From assembly GCA_905201505.1 (NCBI GenBank), contig CAJKOJ010000027.1, positions 1 to 24,596 of the forward strand: 24,596 bases of DNA, given 5' to 3'. Shown here piece by piece: positions 23,103 to 24,596 of the stretch (positions within the stretch are counted from its first letter, which is position 1; each line of letters starts with the position of its first letter). Position numbers and translations under genes: made by a program. This DNA comes from an uncultured Eubacteriales bacterium. GTDB taxonomy: Bacteria; Bacillota; Clostridia; Lachnospirales; CAG-274. The notes under the pieces are model-generated. The model was not told where the DNA came from and searched no databases. It saw only the letters and a list, made by a program, of their open reading frames with translations.

Positions 23103-23726
23103 TTATCTAATAAAATCTGTTTTAATTTTAGTTTCTCTTTCAGGTAAATTTATTCCGTTAGTTTTGCCGCATTCAATACATTTAATAAGCCATGCCATAT
23201 TTCTTCCGACACCTCTCATAATCTGCATACCTTCTTCATCTTGTTTAACTTGTTCAGGGTTGCTGCCATGAGCCATATTCCAGTAGTTAGATGATACTAC
23301 AGGCATATTGTTAAATGTAAGATATTTGTTTAACTGCTCAAGAGCAGCAGTTGCACCGCCTCTTCTGCATGTACAGACAGCAGCACCTGGCTTGAATGCC
23401 ATATATGAACTGCAGGAATAGAAAAGTCTGTCAAGGAAAGAAGTTATTGCACCGCTTGCAGCAGCATAGTGCACAGGCGAACCAAATACATATCCATCGG
23501 CTTCTTTAACCTTATCAATCAGAGAATTTAAAATATCGTTGTCATTTACACACTTTCCATTTTTTCCGCAGTATCCGCATCCCATACATCCTGAGCTTAC
23601 ATTGCTGCCAATGTGAATAATTTCTGCTTCAACTCCGTTTTCTTCAAGGGTCTTTGCAATCTCACACAGTACTGTATATGTACAGCCTTTAGCTTTAGGA
23701 CTTCCGTTAAATAATAAAACTTTCAT
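23103..23726 (-). CDS. Iron-sulfur flavoprotein / NADPH-dependent FMN reductase family
   Basis: A cytoplasmic flavodoxin-fold redox protein of 207 residues. GSPKAKGCTYTVL (8-20) is the FMN phosphate-binding loop, and FGSPVHYAAASGAITSFLDRL is the usual second FMN-contact segment. Between them is C47-x2-C50-x2-C53-x5-C59, the compact cysteine motif of iron-sulfur flavoproteins that binds a 4Fe-4S cluster, so electron transfer to oxygen, peroxide or another acceptor is plausible. ATG at 23726 has GGAGG seven bases upstream. It lies upstream of feoAB in the same direction with a 65-base gap and has its own promoter. The physiological partner is unknown. Confidence 0.88.
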   Translation of the reverse strand: MKVLLFNGSPKAKGCTYTVLCEIAKTLEENGVEAEIIHIGSNVSSGCMGCGYCGKNGKCVNDNDILNSLIDKVKEADGYVFGSPVHYAAASGAITSFLDRLFYSCSSYMAFKPGAAVCTCRRGGATAALEQLNKYLTFNNMPVVSSNYWNMAHGSNPEQVKQDEEGMQIMRGVGRNMAWLIKCIECGKTNGINLPERETKIKTDFIR

Positions 23727-23778
23727 TTAATTACCTCCATATATACAAACTAATATATATTAATATATTCTTAGTATA

Positions 23779-23807
23779 ATTATACCACAATATTTAATTT
23801 GTGTAAA
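23779..23807 (-). promoter_or_regulatory. Promoter of the flavoprotein gene
   Basis: On the minus strand TTTACA (23807-23802) and TATAAT (23784-23779) are 17 bases apart, with a TG one base before the -10. Confidence 0.65.
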
Positions 23808-23872
23808 AATATTTATATCTTGATTTAACACATATTAAGTATATAGTTACATAAAAAAGGGTGCTTTTAGAA

Positions 23873-23954
23873 TGCCGCTGACCGGACTCGAACCGGTACG
23901 AGTTGCCCCGCTTGATTTTGAGTCAAGTGCGTCTGCCAATTCCGCCACAGCGGC
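23873..23954 (-). tRNA. tRNA-Leu (anticodon CAA)
   Basis: An 82-base class II tRNA. The acceptor stem GCCGCTG/CAGCGGC with discriminator A73 closes it; the anticodon stem CTTGA/TCAAG holds the loop CTCAAAA, giving anticodon CAA (reads UUG). A long variable arm (CGGGGCAACTCG) and GGTTCGAGTCC T-loop support leucine. CCA is not encoded. A T6 tract lies 13 bases beyond the 3' end. Confidence 0.95.
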
Positions 23955-23985
23955 ATAGCCGATAAACTAGCCATACAACATTGTT

Positions 23986-24014
23986 ATTTTAATATAAAAT
24001 GCAATAATTGTCAA
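23986..24014 (-). promoter_or_regulatory. tRNA-Leu promoter
   Basis: On the minus strand a consensus TTGACA (24014-24009) and TAAAAT (23991-23986) are spaced by 17 bases, about 30 bases before the tRNA. Confidence 0.7.
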
Positions 24015-24127
24015 GAGATTTTTTTAATATTTTGTTAATGGAGTAAAGGGGCAGTAGGTGAGAAAGCTGTTTATTTAATACTTAAATTTTTTTTGCATGT
24101 TATACAGTATTAAAATTATATAATACG

Positions 24128-24376
24128 TTAGTTTTTATCCATGGGTTCATAGCCTTTATCTTTTATTTCGGAAATAAATTCATTATAATCAAATCCAAGG
24201 TTTATTGTTATGTTAATAAAAGTTTGGAATGAGGGCAAATATAAACCATGTTCTAAGTCTATGTACTGTCTGGCTGATATACAGCATTTTTCAGCCATAG
24301 CTTCCTGACTGCAGTTTAGCTCGGTTCTTTTTAAAAATAAGGCGTAACTGAATGTTTCTTTAAGAATTTCGACCAC
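24128..24376 (-). CDS. Small XRE-family helix-turn-helix regulator
   Basis: A probable DNA-binding repressor consisting of little more than one XRE/Cro-type helix-turn-helix. The helices are visible as LFLKRTELNCSQEAMAEKC, then CISARQYIDLEHGLYLPSFQTFINITINLGF. The segment SQEAMAEKCCISARQYIDLE holds the turn and recognition helix. Two starts are possible: the ATG at 24394 (88 residues) has no ribosome-binding site, while a GTG at 24376 (82 residues) has AAGGAG nine bases upstream, so I choose the GTG. Upstream, short inverted repeats (TGAGA-TT-TCTCA at 24439-24450 and AGTATT/AATACT at 24457-24476) may be its own operator. The target is unknown. Confidence 0.8.
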   Translation of the reverse strand: MVEILKETFSYALFLKRTELNCSQEAMAEKCCISARQYIDLEHGLYLPSFQTFINITINLGFDYNEFISEIKDKGYEPMDKN

Positions 24377-24506
24377 AATTTTAGTCTCCTTCATAATTTG
24401 ATAAGTAACATTCTAACAAGTTAAAATGCTGTTTTCTATGAGATTTCTCACAGAATAGTATTAATTAAACAATACTTATTATATGTATTGTGTATTTATA
24501 TGTTTA

Positions 24507-24541
24507 TTTGTCGAAGAATGTATTGATTTTAAATCGACAAA
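24507..24541. promoter_or_regulatory. Two head-to-head Spo0A-type boxes
   Basis: TTTGTCGAA at 24507-24515 contains a perfect 0A box (TGTCGAA). Its inverted partner at 24541-24533 reads TTTGTCGAT, one base from consensus. The eight-base arms TTTGTCGA/TCGACAAA are exact and separated by 19 bases. They lie about 130 bases upstream of the XRE gene and next to whatever lies beyond the right edge. Confidence 0.5.
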
Positions 24542-24596
24542 GATATGAATGTTATTTTAGAACTTATGTTTAAATTAATTTAAATATTAAATAAAA

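Overview
The window is AT-rich, with strong GGAGG ribosome-binding sites, TATAAT promoters, a consensus Rex operator, a Spo0A-type box, FeoAB, an iron-sulfur flavoprotein and an iron-dependent alcohol dehydrogenase. Together these suggest an anaerobic, low-GC Firmicute of the class Clostridia (Lachnospiraceae-like); the genus cannot be read from the sequence.

Layout. 1-313 (-) is the start of trmK. A divergent control region follows, with DnaA-box-like sites inside both promoters, then a pgi gene that has lost the coding region for its N-terminal third (517-1614). 1936-3645 (+) is a REC-degenerate GGDEF-EAL response regulator, predicted to degrade c-di-GMP. 3744-4916 (-) is a Rex-controlled iron alcohol dehydrogenase. 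5093-9414 (+) is a potABCD polyamine uptake operon; its PotA carries two tandem repeats inserted in the C-terminal TOBE region. 9502-10758 (-) is a ClC-family anion transporter. A gene-poor stretch leads to a small secreted protein and a clostridial lipoprotein (11454-13050, +).

13301-19556 looks like a decayed mobile or defence island. It holds an IS256 transposase remnant, a NUDIX gene fused to antisense recombinase sequence, the C-terminal part of a serine recombinase with a nonsense codon, a putative PD-(D/E)XK nuclease, an orphan copy of an rlmD 3' end, and a BcgI-like restriction-modification pair whose specificity gene is frameshifted. The island lies directly downstream of the intact rlmD, a 3' end consistent with serine-recombinase integration.

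19650-23726 (-) returns to core-type genes: an iron-sulfur flavoprotein, then feoA-feoB-rlmD as an apparent operon. A tRNA-Leu(CAA), a small XRE regulator and a pair of head-to-head Spo0A-like boxes close the window.

Common threads are redox and iron (Rex-ADH, FeoAB, Fe-S flavoprotein, Fe-S RlmD), polyamine uptake, and a scarred island. I found no CRISPR array, rRNA or complete insertion sequence.
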